Shown in pieces: positions 36,253 to 45,238 of a stretch of DNA of 64,000 nucleotides. Below the pieces are notes generated by a model. It saw only the letters and a list, made by a program, of their open reading frames with translations, searched no databases and was not told where the DNA came from. The DNA is from Allonocardiopsis opalescens (lineage in GTDB: Bacteria > Actinomycetota > Actinomycetes > Streptosporangiales > Streptosporangiaceae), in assembly GCF_003002095.1 (NCBI RefSeq), contig NZ_PVZC01000003.1, forward strand, positions 310,001-374,000, written 5' to 3'. A program made the position numbers and the translations under genes. Within the stretch, counting starts at the first letter, position 1. Each line of letters starts with the position of its first letter.

Positions 36253-36780
36253 TCAGATGGTGACGACGGCCTTCCCTCGGGTGTGGCCGGCCGCGACGTG
36301 GCGGAGGGCGTCGGCTGCTTCGCCGACGTTGCGGGTGCTGCACACACCCGTCCCCTCGGCGGCAAACGCCTTGGCGATCTGTACGGCGAAGGAGCCCACA
36401 CCGCCCGACATGCCCGTGACCAGTACCGTCTGGCCTGGTCGAACGTTCGCGATCTTGCGCAATGCCTGCAAGGCCGCCATGGCCGAGGTGGGCACCGCTG
36501 GCGCGTCCACGACCGACAGGTCGGCGGGCACGGACAAGAGCGTGTCCGGGACGCAGGCGGACTCCGCGAGCGTTCCAGCGGTGCTCTGGCCGGACACCTC
36601 GTCGCCGGGGCGGAGAGCGGTGACATCTCACCGGTCATGACCAAGTAGGCGCCAGGATGTACCGAGGCCGCGCCCGCCTGGACGCGCACATCGCCTCGAC
36701 CGGGCAGCGGTGGCCCGACCTCGGACGACTCGAGCACTGAATTCGGCCCGCATCGTCGTCGCCCCGGCCGGACTCGCCCC
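36253..36780 (-). pseudogene. Quinone oxidoreductase (MDR) pseudogene
   Basis: The first block (VRVQAGAASVHPGAYLVMTGE near 36680) is in a different frame from the second (LAESACVPDTLLSVPADLSVVDAPAVP...LVTGMSGGVGSFAVQIAKAF). After GVCSTRNV the sequence jumps straight to EAADALRHVAAGHTRGKAVVTI, the family's C-terminus, so roughly half of the nucleotide-binding domain is deleted. Frameshift plus deletion make it inactive. It would have diverged from the TetR gene at 36963. Confidence 0.75.
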
Positions 36781-36886
36781 CGGCACCAGGCGTGCTCCGG
36801 CATTCGATCGCTGTTCGATTCCCACAGCAGCCTCCTCACGTCCGAGCTACGACTCTCGCCGGTTCGTACATCGTACGTCGTACACT

Positions 36887-36902
36887 GTACTAGGACTAGT
36901 AC
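36887..36902. promoter_or_regulatory. TetR operator (GTACTAG-GA-CTAGTAC)
   Basis: A perfect 16-bp palindrome with 7-bp arms in the promoter shared by the broken oxidoreductase and the TetR gene. Flanking GTAC-containing repeats (36867-36910) suggest extended or additional half-sites. Confidence 0.75.
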
Positions 36903-36962
36903 GCTGTACCATGACCGTGCGCTGAACGATTGTCAAGCCGTTCGAGGGAGCGAGTAGACCCG

Positions 36963-37637
36963 TTGTCTGAGAGGGAACGACGCCAGGTCGCGTCGGATGC
37001 GGGGCTGAGCAAGAAGCGGGTGGTGGCCGAGGCGGTCCGGCTCGCCGACCGCGAGGGGGTCGGCGAGCTGAGCATGCGCCGGCTGGCTCGCGCGCTCGGC
37101 GCGGGCGCGATGTCGCTCTACTACTACGTGGCGAATAAGGAGGAGTTGCTGGACGCCATGATCGACGTCGTGTTCGAGGAGATCGAGCTCCCGCCTGAAG
37201 AGACCGACTGGCAGTCGGCGATGCGACGTCGGGCGGTATCCGCCCGACAGGTTCTCGCCCGCCACCCGTGGGCGATCGGCCTGATGGAGTCGCGGACATC
37301 GCCGGGGCCCGCGAGCCTCCGCCACCGCGAAGCGGTCACCGCCTGCCTGCGGAGGGCCGGCTTCCCGGTCTTGATGGCGACGCACGCCAACTGGTTGCTC
37401 GACAGCTATGTATACGGTTTCGCCCTGCAGGAAGCCAGCCTGCCGTTCGACGCCGCCGATGAGTTCGCGGACATGGCCGAGGACGTCTTCCTGCCCCAGC
37501 TTCCTCCTGACGAGTTCCCCTACCTCAACGAGTCCGCCGCGGTGCTCGCCGCTGCCGGCTACGACCCGGCAGAGGAGTTCACCTTCGGCCTCGACCTCGT
37601 CCTGGCCGCCCTCGAGCCCCTGAGAGTGCCTACCTGA
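36963..37637 (+). CDS. TetR-family repressor (TetR_C type)
   Basis: 224 residues if started at the TTG at 36963 (LSERERRQVASDAGLSKKRVV); a TTG at 36930 adds 11 residues. HTH at about 20-65 (SMRRLARALGAGAMSLYYYVANKEELLDAM). The C-terminal domain has TetR_C-like features and ends EEFTFGLDLVLAALEPL. The operator lies immediately upstream; its divergent target is now a pseudogene, leaving only DUF6326 as a possible remaining target. Confidence 0.88.
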   Translation: MSERERRQVASDAGLSKKRVVAEAVRLADREGVGELSMRRLARALGAGAMSLYYYVANKEELLDAMIDVVFEEIELPPEETDWQSAMRRRAVSARQVLARHPWAIGLMESRTSPGPASLRHREAVTACLRRAGFPVLMATHANWLLDSYVYGFALQEASLPFDAADEFADMAEDVFLPQLPPDEFPYLNESAAVLAAAGYDPAEEFTFGLDLVLAALEPLRVPT

Positions 37638-37679
37638 GCCTCCATCCGTGGTGTCGTCATGTGATCGTGTGGATTTGTA

Positions 37680-37912
37680 GTGTTACCGCCAGTCCGCGGG
37701 CGGCGCACCAGGTCGAACACGGTGATGCCGGCGGGTGCGATGGCTGTCTGTGGCGGCAGCCCGAGGCGCGTGGCGACGTCTTTGGCCCGTGAGCGCTGGA
37801 TGTCCTTGCCGTCGAGGTAGACCGTTCCGGCCTTGGGCTTCAGCAGCCGGGACAGGGCACGCGGCAGCGTCGACTTGCCGCATCCGTTCGGGCGGATGAT
37901 CACAGTGAACAC
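37680..37912 (-). pseudogene. FecE-type siderophore ABC ATPase remnant
   Basis: About 75 residues from the N-terminal part of a ferric-siderophore ABC ATPase: FTVIIRPNGCGKST (Walker A; the usual GPNGCGKST has Arg for Gly), SRLLKPKAGTVYLDGKDIQ, LPPQTAIAPAGITVFDLV. The first strand, signature and Walker B are missing. A fragment left by deletion. Confidence 0.72.
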
Positions 37913-38266
37913 CGGTTTGACGCTCCGCTTCGTGCGGCTGGTGCGCAGATCAGGGCTGCCAGATCATCCCGCGAGCGAACAGCGCGTTCTGAGGCGGGCG
38001 GCGCCACAGCAGGTCCGGGCGAGGGGACGGACGGTCGTCCGCCTGCCGGGCGGTCGTGACATCGGCACTGAGGCCGGGGCCGCGCATGTGAACGGTGCCA
38101 TGGCACAGGATGGCGCCGGCGGGGCGCTGAGCCGTGGAGGAACAAGTGTTCCGCTCATTGGAACTCGGAGCTTCGGCGCCGTTGCCGACCGGCTGTACTG
38201 CCCTGTGACGGGCCGGGTGGCGGGTCGCCGACACCGGCGTCGCCCCCCTCGCCATTCGGAGGATTC
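37913..38266. other. Region without an intact gene
   Basis: No supported gene. It holds the promoter region of the VOC-SDR genes. A minus-strand frame ending LLWRRPPQNALFARGMIW is coding-like but unrecognised. Confidence 0.4.
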
Positions 38267-38662
38267 ATGGCCGGCGAACCGCGGTTTCGATTCACCAAGA
38301 TCGTGGTCGACGATCTCGACGCTCAGGCCGCCTTCTACTCCGCTGTGCTGGGCCAGGTGGTCGGACACCGGTTCGGCGGTGGGGAGGGCGATGGGGTGTT
38401 CGAGGAGGTCGTCATGGGGCCGGCGCGGGGCGATGACGGGCCTTCGCTGCTGCTGGTGCGCTATCCGCGCCGCAGGACACCGCGGCCCGGTGAGGCCGTG
38501 CTGGGGTTCGCGGTCGCCGATGTGGACGAGACGGTGCGGGCGGCCGAGGCGGCGGGCGGTGTGGTGCGCGCTGAGCCCCGGTTCCTGCCGCAGGTCGCCA
38601 TGCGCGTCGCCCGGGTCGAGGATCCCGAGGGCCATCTGCTGGAGATCGTGCAGCAGGTATGA
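38267..38662 (+). CDS. VOC (glyoxalase/bleomycin resistance/dioxygenase) family protein
   Basis: 131 residues, start after GGAGG. Two beta-alpha-beta-beta-beta units: FTKIVVDDLDAQAAFYSAVLG and VLGFAVADVDETVRAAEAAGG...VARVEDPEGHLLEIVQ, with the terminal Glu as a likely metal ligand. In a catabolic cluster it may act as an epimerase, lyase or dioxygenase. It is followed closely by an SDR gene (20 bp), probably cotranscribed. Confidence 0.88.
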   Translation: MAGEPRFRFTKIVVDDLDAQAAFYSAVLGQVVGHRFGGGEGDGVFEEVVMGPARGDDGPSLLLVRYPRRRTPRPGEAVLGFAVADVDETVRAAEAAGGVVRAEPRFLPQVAMRVARVEDPEGHLLEIVQQV

Positions 38663-38682
38663 GTGCAGGGGAGAGGAGATCG

Positions 38683-39429
38683 ATGTTCGATCTGTCGGGG
38701 CGTGCGGCGCTGGTGACGGGAGCCGGTCAGAACGCCGGGGCGGGGATCGCGCGGGCGCTGGCCGCGCGGGGCGCCGCGGTGGCGGTGAACGACCTGGTGC
38801 CCGAGCGGGCCGAGGCGGTCAGCGGCGGGATCACCGCGTCGGGCGGGACGGCCGTGCCGGTCGCCTTCGACGTCACGGACCTGGACGCGGTGCGTGAGGG
38901 GGTGGCGCGGGCCCGCGCGGAACTCGGGCGGCACGTCGACATCCTGGTGCACAACGCCGGCATCCCCGCCGACTTCGGCCAGGGGCCGTTCCGAACCCTG
39001 GCCCCCGGGCGCTGGCGCGGGCCGGTGGAGATCAACCTGTTCGGCGCGATGAACTGCGTGTCGGCGGTCGTCGACGACATGTGCGAAGCGGGGTGGGGAC
39101 GGATCGTTCAGATCTCCTCAGGGGCCGCGCGCACCGGGTCCGACCAGGGACTCTCGCTGTACGGGGCGGCGAAAAGCGGGGTGGAGGGCTTCATCCGGCA
39201 CCTGTCCCAGGAGCTCGCGCCCTCCGGTGTCACCGCCAACACCCTGGCGCTCGGCCTGCAGACCAACGCGGCGGGGGATGCGACGGAGGTGTTCGCCGCG
39301 AAGATTCCGACGCGCCGGCTCGGCACGCCCGAGGACGTCGGAGCGGCGGTCGTCTACCTCGCCTCGCCCGAGGCGTCCTGGATGACCGGGCAGACGCTCA
39401 ACCTCAACGGCGGCAGCGTGACGACGTAG
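38683..39429 (+). CDS. Short-chain dehydrogenase/reductase (FabG-like)
   Basis: 248 residues from the ATG at 38683 after GAGAGGAG. The cofactor motif TGAGQNAGAGIA is a variant of TGxxxGxG; NNAG is replaced by HNAG; catalytic Ser (ISSGAARTG), Tyr and Lys (LYGAAKSG) are present. It would oxidise or reduce an alcohol/ketone in the catabolic pathway. Confidence 0.88.
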   Translation: MFDLSGRAALVTGAGQNAGAGIARALAARGAAVAVNDLVPERAEAVSGGITASGGTAVPVAFDVTDLDAVREGVARARAELGRHVDILVHNAGIPADFGQGPFRTLAPGRWRGPVEINLFGAMNCVSAVVDDMCEAGWGRIVQISSGAARTGSDQGLSLYGAAKSGVEGFIRHLSQELAPSGVTANTLALGLQTNAAGDATEVFAAKIPTRRLGTPEDVGAAVVYLASPEASWMTGQTLNLNGGSVTT

Positions 39430-39438
39430 AGTAGGCCG

Positions 39439-40140
39439 ATGCCGCCGAGGAAGACGCGTACCGCCGACGTCGGGCCGTCCGCCGGCCACGCGGTGCTGCG
39501 CGTGGTCGACGGGATCAAGGAGATGATCGTGTCGGGCGAGCTGCTGCCCGGGCAGCAGATCCGGCAGGAGCAGATGGCGGCCGCCCTGGGGGTGAGCCGG
39601 CTGCCGGTGCGCGAGGGGCTGCGCCAGCTCGTGGCGGACGGGCTCCTCACCCATGAGCACAACGTCGGCTTCGCCGTGGCGCGGCTGAGCCGGTCGGAGT
39701 TCGACCAGATCTACCTCATGCGGCGGCTGCTGGAGACCGAGGCGATCCGCGCCCTGGCGCGGCCCGGGACCGAGCGGCTGGCGGAGATCGCCGCGCTGGC
39801 CGAGGGCGTCGAACGCGCCGCGGCCGACCTGGACCTGCCGCGGATGCGCACGCTCAACAGCGAGTTCCACCTGGCGATCTTCGGGCTGAGCGAGCTGAAC
39901 CTGGTCGTGGCGGAGATCGCGCGGATCTGGACCTGGGCGCTGCCCTACCACTCGGTCTACCTGCACGACGAGGCGGCGCGGGAACGCATCCTGGCCGAGC
40001 ACCGGCAGATGGTCGACGCGCTCGCCGACGGCGACTCCGACCGCCTGGTCGAGCTCATGGACCTCCACCGCGCGGGCTCGGAGACGCAGCTTGACCTCAT
40101 GCTGCGGGCCGGGGCGGCGGTGCGCCCGTACGCGGGCTGA
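39439..40140 (+). CDS. GntR-family regulator (FCD/FadR subfamily)
   Basis: 233 residues. N-terminal winged helix (about 20-80: IKEMIVSGELLPGQQIRQEQMAAALGVSRLPVREGLRQL), C-terminal FCD helical domain with metal/ligand His in NSEFHLAIF and RILAEHRQMVDAL. It starts 9 bp after the SDR stop. Such regulators bind an organic acid intermediate; it may control the acyl-CoA dehydrogenase operon just downstream. Confidence 0.9.
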   Translation: MPPRKTRTADVGPSAGHAVLRVVDGIKEMIVSGELLPGQQIRQEQMAAALGVSRLPVREGLRQLVADGLLTHEHNVGFAVARLSRSEFDQIYLMRRLLETEAIRALARPGTERLAEIAALAEGVERAAADLDLPRMRTLNSEFHLAIFGLSELNLVVAEIARIWTWALPYHSVYLHDEAARERILAEHRQMVDALADGDSDRLVELMDLHRAGSETQLDLMLRAGAAVRPYAG

Positions 40141-40143
40141 GCG

Positions 40144-40162
40144 GCCGTCCACTCACCGGAAC
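40144..40162. promoter_or_regulatory. Shared catabolic-island motif, site A
   Basis: GCCGTCCACTCACCGGAAC, 62 bp upstream of the acyl-CoA dehydrogenase start. The same 19 bases occur inverted at 56364-56382 and with one change at 48489-48507. A conserved GCTTAGCGT follows at 40189, spaced as at site B, and looks like a -10 region. Confidence 0.7.
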
Positions 40163-40224
40163 GTCCGGAATCCTGGCCGGATCCGATCGCTTAGCGTGAG
40201 CCGGAATCCGAAGAAGGAGTCCGG

Positions 40225-41370
40225 TTGACCGCGACGATCGAACTGTCCGCCCACCGCCTGGACGCCGGCGCGCGGCGCCTGCGCGACGAGGTCCGGGCCT
40301 TCCTCGACGACGAACGGGCCGCCGGCGCGTTCGTCCCGCGCTGTGACGCCTGGATGACCGTGCCGGACCCCGCGTTCAGCAGGCGGCTGGCCGCCCGCGG
40401 CTGGCTGGGCATGACGCTGCCGCGCCGCTACGGCGGCCACGAGCGGTCGCCGCTGGACCGGTTCGTCGCCAATGAGGAGCTGCTGGCGGCCGGTGCGCCG
40501 GTCGCCGCGCACTGGATCGCCGACCGTCAGATGGCACCGTCGATCTTGCGCCACGGGACCGAGGAGCAGCGGCGGCGCTATCTGCCCGCGATCGCCCGCG
40601 GCGAGTGCTATTTCGCGATCGGGATGAGCGAGGCCGACGCGGGTTCCGACCTGGCGTCGGTGCGCACCCGGGCGCGGAAGGTCGCCGGCGGCTGGGAGAT
40701 CACCGGCGCGAAGCTGTGGACGACCGGGGCGCACTTCGCCCACGCGATGGTGGTCCTCGCCCGTACGGACGGGGCGTCGACGGACCGGCAGACCGGCCTG
40801 TCGCAGTTCATCGTGGACCTGCCGGCCCCGGGCGTCGAGATCCGGCCGATCAGGGCCGTGGACGGCGAGCACCACTTCAACGAGGTGGTGTTCGACGCGG
40901 CCTTCGTCCCGGCCGACAGCATGCTCGGTGAGCGCGGCGCCGGCTGGAGCCAGGTCACCGCCGAACTCGCGCACGAGCGCTCCGGCCCCGAACGGTGGAT
41001 GAGCACGGTGCCGCTGCTGCGGGCCTGGGCCGAGCGGCAGGGCGGCGATCCGGTCGCGGCGCGGGAGCTGGGACGGCTCACCGCGCGCGCGTGGACGCTG
41101 CGCCAGCTGTCCCTCTCGGTCGCCGCGACGCTGGCGCGGGGCCGCTCCCCCGAGGTGGCGGCCGCCCTGGTGAAGGACCTGGGCTCCCGTTTCGAGGTCG
41201 ACGTGGTGGAGACGGTGCGGCGCCTGGCCGGGATCGAGCCTCGCGGCGGCGGGCCTGGCCTGGAAGGACTGCTGGCCGACGCGGTCCTGCACGCCCCGGC
41301 CTTCACCCTGCGCGGGGGTGCCAGCGAGATCCTGCGTTCGGTGGTGGCCCGCGGGCTGGGGGTCCGGTGA
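40225..41370 (+). CDS. Acyl-CoA dehydrogenase, large-type subunit
   Basis: 381 residues. TTG start after AAGAAGGAG. Full-length ACAD fold: FAD/substrate motifs YFAIGMSEADAGSDLASV (about 130-150) and WTTGAHFAHAMVVLARTD, and a C-terminal GGASEILRSVVARGLG. No Glu at the usual GYG-type catalytic position is obvious near the end. Paired and translationally coupled (GTGA) with a shorter ACAD, as in heteromeric alpha2beta2 dehydrogenases (FadE26-27-like, ChsE-type) that act on steroid or terpene side chains and rings. It oxidises an acyl-CoA at C2-C3. Confidence 0.9.
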   Translation: MTATIELSAHRLDAGARRLRDEVRAFLDDERAAGAFVPRCDAWMTVPDPAFSRRLAARGWLGMTLPRRYGGHERSPLDRFVANEELLAAGAPVAAHWIADRQMAPSILRHGTEEQRRRYLPAIARGECYFAIGMSEADAGSDLASVRTRARKVAGGWEITGAKLWTTGAHFAHAMVVLARTDGASTDRQTGLSQFIVDLPAPGVEIRPIRAVDGEHHFNEVVFDAAFVPADSMLGERGAGWSQVTAELAHERSGPERWMSTVPLLRAWAERQGGDPVAARELGRLTARAWTLRQLSLSVAATLARGRSPEVAAALVKDLGSRFEVDVVETVRRLAGIEPRGGGPGLEGLLADAVLHAPAFTLRGGASEILRSVVARGLGVR

Positions 41371-42383
41371 ACGACGAGCTGAGCGAGGACGTCCGCGCCG
41401 CGGTCGGCGCCATCCTCGACGGCAGGGACGCGCATCCGGGCGACTTCGACCGTCCGCTGTGGACGGACCTCGCCGAGACGGGCTTCCACCTGCTGGGCGT
41501 GCCGGAGGAGGTCGGCGGCAGCGGCGGACGCCTGCGCGACCTGGCCGTGGTGGCCGACCTGACCGCCTTCCACGCCTCCCGGGTGCCGGTCGCCGAAGCG
41601 GCGTTCCTGGCCGGCTGGCTGCTGGGCCGGGCGGGGCTCGCCGTGCCGGAAGGACTCGTGGTCGCCTCCCTGGACGAGGCCCGCCGCACCACCGGGCTCC
41701 GGCTGTCCGGGTGCCTGCGCACGCCGTGGGCCCGCCACGCCGATCACGTCGTGACGATCGCCCGGAGCGGTGGCGAGCGCGTCGTCGCCGTCGTCCCCAC
41801 CGGTGGCGGCGTCGAGCGGGCGCGGAACCTCGCCGGCGAGCCGCGCGACACCCTCGTGCTCGATCACGTGGCGGCCATCGCCGCGGCCCCGGCGGACGTC
41901 GACGCCGAACGCCTGCGTGAGCGCGGGGCGCTGGCCCGGTCCGTCCAGCTCGCCGGCGCGGCCCGAGCGGTGCTGGAGTCGGCCGGGCGGCACATCACCG
42001 AACGGGTGCAGTTCGGCCGGCCGCTCGCCCGCTTCCAGGCCGTGCAGCAGCAGCTCGCCGCGCTGGCCGCCGAGGCCACCGCCATGCGGCTGAGCGCCGA
42101 TGCCGCGGTCCTGGCGGTCGAGGCCGACGCGGCCGACGCCGGGATCGCCGTCGCCGCCGCGAAGGCCGGCTGCTCGGCCGCCGCGCACACCGTCGCGGCG
42201 ATCGGCCACCAGTTGCACGGGGCGCTCGGCTACTCCCAGGAGCACCGCCTGGGCGCCGCGACCACCCGGCTGTGGGCCTGGCGCGAGGAGTTCGGCGGTG
42301 AGGCCCACTGGCAGGACCGCCTGGCCGCCGCGGTGTCCGCCTCCGGGCCGTGGTGGCCGCTGCTGACGGGCGGCGCCAGATGA
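41367..42383 (+). CDS. Acyl-CoA dehydrogenase, partner subunit
   Basis: 338 residues, GTG start overlapping the previous stop. Shorter and more divergent than a normal ACAD: the N-terminal half is reduced (GFHLLGVPEEVGGSGG, then a central stretch without the usual GSD FAD-binding motif), while the C-terminal helical bundle is intact (RHITERVQFGRPLARFQAVQQQLAALA, AIGHQLHGALGYSQEHRLG). This fits the partner chain of a heterotetrameric ACAD, with FAD sites formed between subunits. Confidence 0.88.
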   Translation: MNDELSEDVRAAVGAILDGRDAHPGDFDRPLWTDLAETGFHLLGVPEEVGGSGGRLRDLAVVADLTAFHASRVPVAEAAFLAGWLLGRAGLAVPEGLVVASLDEARRTTGLRLSGCLRTPWARHADHVVTIARSGGERVVAVVPTGGGVERARNLAGEPRDTLVLDHVAAIAAAPADVDAERLRERGALARSVQLAGAARAVLESAGRHITERVQFGRPLARFQAVQQQLAALAAEATAMRLSADAAVLAVEADAADAGIAVAAAKAGCSAAAHTVAAIGHQLHGALGYSQEHRLGAATTRLWAWREEFGGEAHWQDRLAAAVSASGPWWPLLTGGAR

Positions 42384-43615
42384 GCGCCGTGCTGCGCGGA
42401 CTGCGGGTCCTCGATCTCAGCCGCGTCCTCGCCGGGCCGCTGTGCGCGCAGATGCTCGCCGACCACGGCGCGGACGTGATCAAGGTCGAGGCCCCCTCGG
42501 GCGACGAGACCCGCCGCTGGGGGCCGCCGTTCGTCGACGAGGCGGAAACGACGAGCGCCTACTACCAGGGGCTCAACCGCGGCAAGGCGAACATCGTCCT
42601 GGACCTGCGCACCGATGCGGCCCGGAAGGTGCTGCGCGACCTCATCGGCCGTGCGGACGTCGTGGTGGAGAACTTCAAGGCCGGCACCATGCGGCGGTGG
42701 GGCCTGGACTACGAGGCGCACCTGGCGGCGGAGTTCCCGCGCCTGGTCTACTGCCGGATCACCGGGTACGGCGTCGACGGGCCGCTGGGCGGCCTCCCGG
42801 GCTATGACGCGGTGCTGCAGGCGTACGGCGGGCTGATGAGCGTCAACGGCGAGCGCGGCGGCGAGCCGCTGCGCGTCGGCGTCCCCATCGTGGACATCAC
42901 CGCGGCGCACCAGGCCTTCGCGGGCGTCCTGCTCGCCGTGCTGGAACGGTCCGCCGGCGGCAGGGGCCAGCTGGTCGACGTGACCCTGCTCGACGCCGCG
43001 GTGTCGCTGATGCACCCGCACGCGGCCGCCTACCTCCAGTCCGGTGCCGTGCCCGAGCGCACCGGGGCGGCGCACCCGGCGGTGGCGCCCTACCAGGTGT
43101 TCCGCACGGCGGGGGACGGGCGCCTGTTCGTCGCGGCCGCCAGCGACGCGCAGTTCGCCGCGCTCACCGAGGTGCTCGGCCTGCCCGGGCTGGCCGGAGA
43201 CGCCCGCTTCCGGCGCAACCGGGACCGGCTCGGCAACCTGGGACGGCTGCTGGCGGAGCTCGAACCGGCGTTCCGCACCCGGGACGCGGACGAACTCGCC
43301 ACCGAACTGGCGGCGCGGGGCGTGGCGGCGAGCCCGGTCAACGACGTCGGCCAGGTGCTGTCGGCTGCCCAGGTGCGCCACCGCGGCATGGTGGTCGGCG
43401 ACGGCCGCTATCGCGGCGTCGGGGTGCCGGTCAAGCTGAGCCGGTCGGGCGCGGCGCCCCCGCGCGCCCCCGCGGCCCTGGGCGCCGACACCGAGCGGGT
43501 CCTCACCGAGTGCGGGTACACCGCGGCCGACATCGCCGGACTGCGCCGGTCGGGCGCCCTCGGCGCGGCGACCGACGCCGCGGCCGGATACGGCACGGAC
43601 GCGTCCGGCGGGTGA
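42380..43615 (+). CDS. CaiB/BaiF family CoA transferase
   Basis: 411 residues, ATG overlapping the previous stop (ATGA). Family III CoA transferase signature near the N-terminus: LRVLDLSRVLAGPLCAQMLADHGADVIKVEAP, and catalytic Asp in the GLPGYDAVLQAYGGLMSVNG region. It transfers CoA between acids, activating the degradation intermediate for the two acyl-CoA dehydrogenases in the same operon. Confidence 0.92.
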   Translation: MSAVLRGLRVLDLSRVLAGPLCAQMLADHGADVIKVEAPSGDETRRWGPPFVDEAETTSAYYQGLNRGKANIVLDLRTDAARKVLRDLIGRADVVVENFKAGTMRRWGLDYEAHLAAEFPRLVYCRITGYGVDGPLGGLPGYDAVLQAYGGLMSVNGERGGEPLRVGVPIVDITAAHQAFAGVLLAVLERSAGGRGQLVDVTLLDAAVSLMHPHAAAYLQSGAVPERTGAAHPAVAPYQVFRTAGDGRLFVAAASDAQFAALTEVLGLPGLAGDARFRRNRDRLGNLGRLLAELEPAFRTRDADELATELAARGVAASPVNDVGQVLSAAQVRHRGMVVGDGRYRGVGVPVKLSRSGAAPPRAPAALGADTERVLTECGYTAADIAGLRRSGALGAATDAAAGYGTDASGG

Positions 43616-43618
43616 GCG

Positions 43619-44257
43619 CTAGGTCCCTTCCGCGGCCGGAGCGCGGTACGTCGCCTCCACCCCGGCGAGCACCACCCGGAAGCCGTCGCGCAGCAGATCG
43701 GTGATGTCCTCGGCCGAGTCGGCGGAGACCCAGTGGTCGAAGACATGCCGGGTGGCCTGCACCAGCAGGTAGGCGGGCAGGGTCCGGTGCAGGGGGTGCC
43801 CGCCCAGGGGGATCCGCTCCCGCAGGAACTCGGCCATGGCGGCGCAGAGCTCGTCGTCGACCTCCATCCAGCGCAACCGGTACTGCGGTGTCGTCACCAT
43901 CAGCTTCAGGAAGCGCCGTTCGAACGGGGTGAGCGCGCCGTCGTGCAGGTCTGACGTCCAGGCGCCGACCAGCGTCTCCACCAGGTCGCCGTCCCGCGGC
44001 GCGTCCGCCAGGGCGGCGATCACGTGGCGGGAGCTCAGCCGGAACAGCGGCCGCACCACGTCCTCCTTGACGGCGAAGTGCCGGTAGAAGGTGCGCGAGG
44101 AGATCCCCGCCGCCTCGGCGATCCGTTCGACGGTCGCGGAGGTGTCGCCGTCGGCGACGAAAATCTCGACCGCCTTGCGGGCGATCTCCAGCCGCAGCTC
44201 CTCGGCGCGCCGCTCGGTCAGGCTCGGCCGTTCGCGGCTCAGCACACCGCCTCCCAT
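43619..44257 (-). CDS. TetR-family regulator
   Basis: 212 residues from the ATG at 44257; the GTG at 44245 preceded by GGAGG is an alternative. HTH at about 15-60 (ARKAVEIFVADGDTSATVERIAEAAGISSRTFYRHFAVKEDVV). The C-terminal domain has no recognised ligand motif. Its 3' end abuts convergently on the CoA-transferase stop and its promoter diverges from the IclR gene. Confidence 0.88.
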   Translation of the reverse strand: MGGGVLSRERPSLTERRAEELRLEIARKAVEIFVADGDTSATVERIAEAAGISSRTFYRHFAVKEDVVRPLFRLSSRHVIAALADAPRDGDLVETLVGAWTSDLHDGALTPFERRFLKLMVTTPQYRLRWMEVDDELCAAMAEFLRERIPLGGHPLHRTLPAYLLVQATRHVFDHWVSADSAEDITDLLRDGFRVVLAGVEATYRAPAAEGT

Positions 44258-44336
44258 GCGTATCCAGAATCGTATGCGGAAATTGGACGCGATTTGTTTA
44301 CACGATCGACATCCGCGACTAGGCTCATGCCTGTCA

Positions 44337-44366
44337 GTTTGTGCCATGTCGGCAGATTCTGCAAAC
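44337..44366. promoter_or_regulatory. Candidate operator between TetR and IclR genes
   Basis: TGCC-ATGTC-GGCA (44342-44354) lies inside a longer GTTTG...CAAAC symmetric stretch, 25 bp before the IclR start. Possible autoregulatory site; unproven. Confidence 0.4.
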
Positions 44367-44390
44367 ATGTGCCGGTGCCGGAGGTGGACG

Positions 44391-45212
44391 ATGACGACGG
44401 CGCGCAGCCAGGACACACCCACCGCCATGATCGACAGGGTGGCCTCACTGCTGGAGGTCTTCGCCGGCCACCACCGGCTCACCCTCGCCCAGATCTCCCG
44501 CCGGGCCCGGCTGCCCCGGTCCTCGGCGCACCGGATCCTGCAGCGGCTGGTCGAACTGGGCTGGGTCGAGCGGCAGGGCTTCCAGTACACGATCGGCATC
44601 CGGATGTTCGAACTCGGCTCGCAGGCCGTCCGACGCGACCGGGTGCATCAGGCCGCCCTGCCGGTGATGCACGCCGTGCACCGTTCGACCGGGCTCACCG
44701 CGCACCTGAGCGTGCTCGTCTCCTCCGACGTCCTGCACCTCGAACGGATCGGCGGCTGGCCCGACAAGGACAAGGGCTGGCGCCTTGGCGCCCGCCAGCC
44801 CGCCGTGCACGCCGCCGCGGGGCGCGCGCTCCTCGCCCGGCTCGACGCGGCCGAACGGCCCGCACTGGAGTTCCCCCCGCCCGCCACGCCCTACGGAATC
44901 CGCACCCCCGCGCACCTGGACCGCGAACTCCAGCGGATCCGCGACCGCAGCGGCGTCGCGATCGACGTCCAGTCCTGCACCGCGGGCATCACGGCGGTCG
45001 CCGCACCCATCGGACCGTCCGAGAGCGGGCTCCGCGCGGCACTGTCGCTGTGCGGGCCCACCGACACCATGCCGACCGACAAGGCCGTCGCCGTCGTACG
45101 CACGGCCGCGATGGACATCTGGTACGCGGCGTCGGGCCTCACCCGGCCGCGCGGCCGCCCCCACCGCGCCCCGGCGCGCGGCGGCGCCGCACCCGCCGTC
45201 GCCGGCGGCTGA
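44391..45212 (+). CDS. IclR-family regulator
   Basis: 273 residues, ATG after GGAGGTGG. N-terminal winged helix (about 12-75: IDRVASLLEVFAGHHRLTLAQISRRARLPRSSAHRILQRLVELGWVERQG) and the IclR effector domain (IGIRMFELGSQAVRRDRVHQAALPVMHAVHRSTGLTAHLSVL). A basic low-complexity tail ends the protein. It directly precedes the BVMO gene (26 bp), so they are probably cotranscribed; IclR regulators often govern aromatic and alicyclic catabolism. Confidence 0.92.
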   Translation: MTTARSQDTPTAMIDRVASLLEVFAGHHRLTLAQISRRARLPRSSAHRILQRLVELGWVERQGFQYTIGIRMFELGSQAVRRDRVHQAALPVMHAVHRSTGLTAHLSVLVSSDVLHLERIGGWPDKDKGWRLGARQPAVHAAAGRALLARLDAAERPALEFPPPATPYGIRTPAHLDRELQRIRDRSGVAIDVQSCTAGITAVAAPIGPSESGLRAALSLCGPTDTMPTDKAVAVVRTAAMDIWYAASGLTRPRGRPHRAPARGGAAPAVAGG

Positions 45213-45238
45213 CCCCGACCACGAGGAACCGGTGACCC

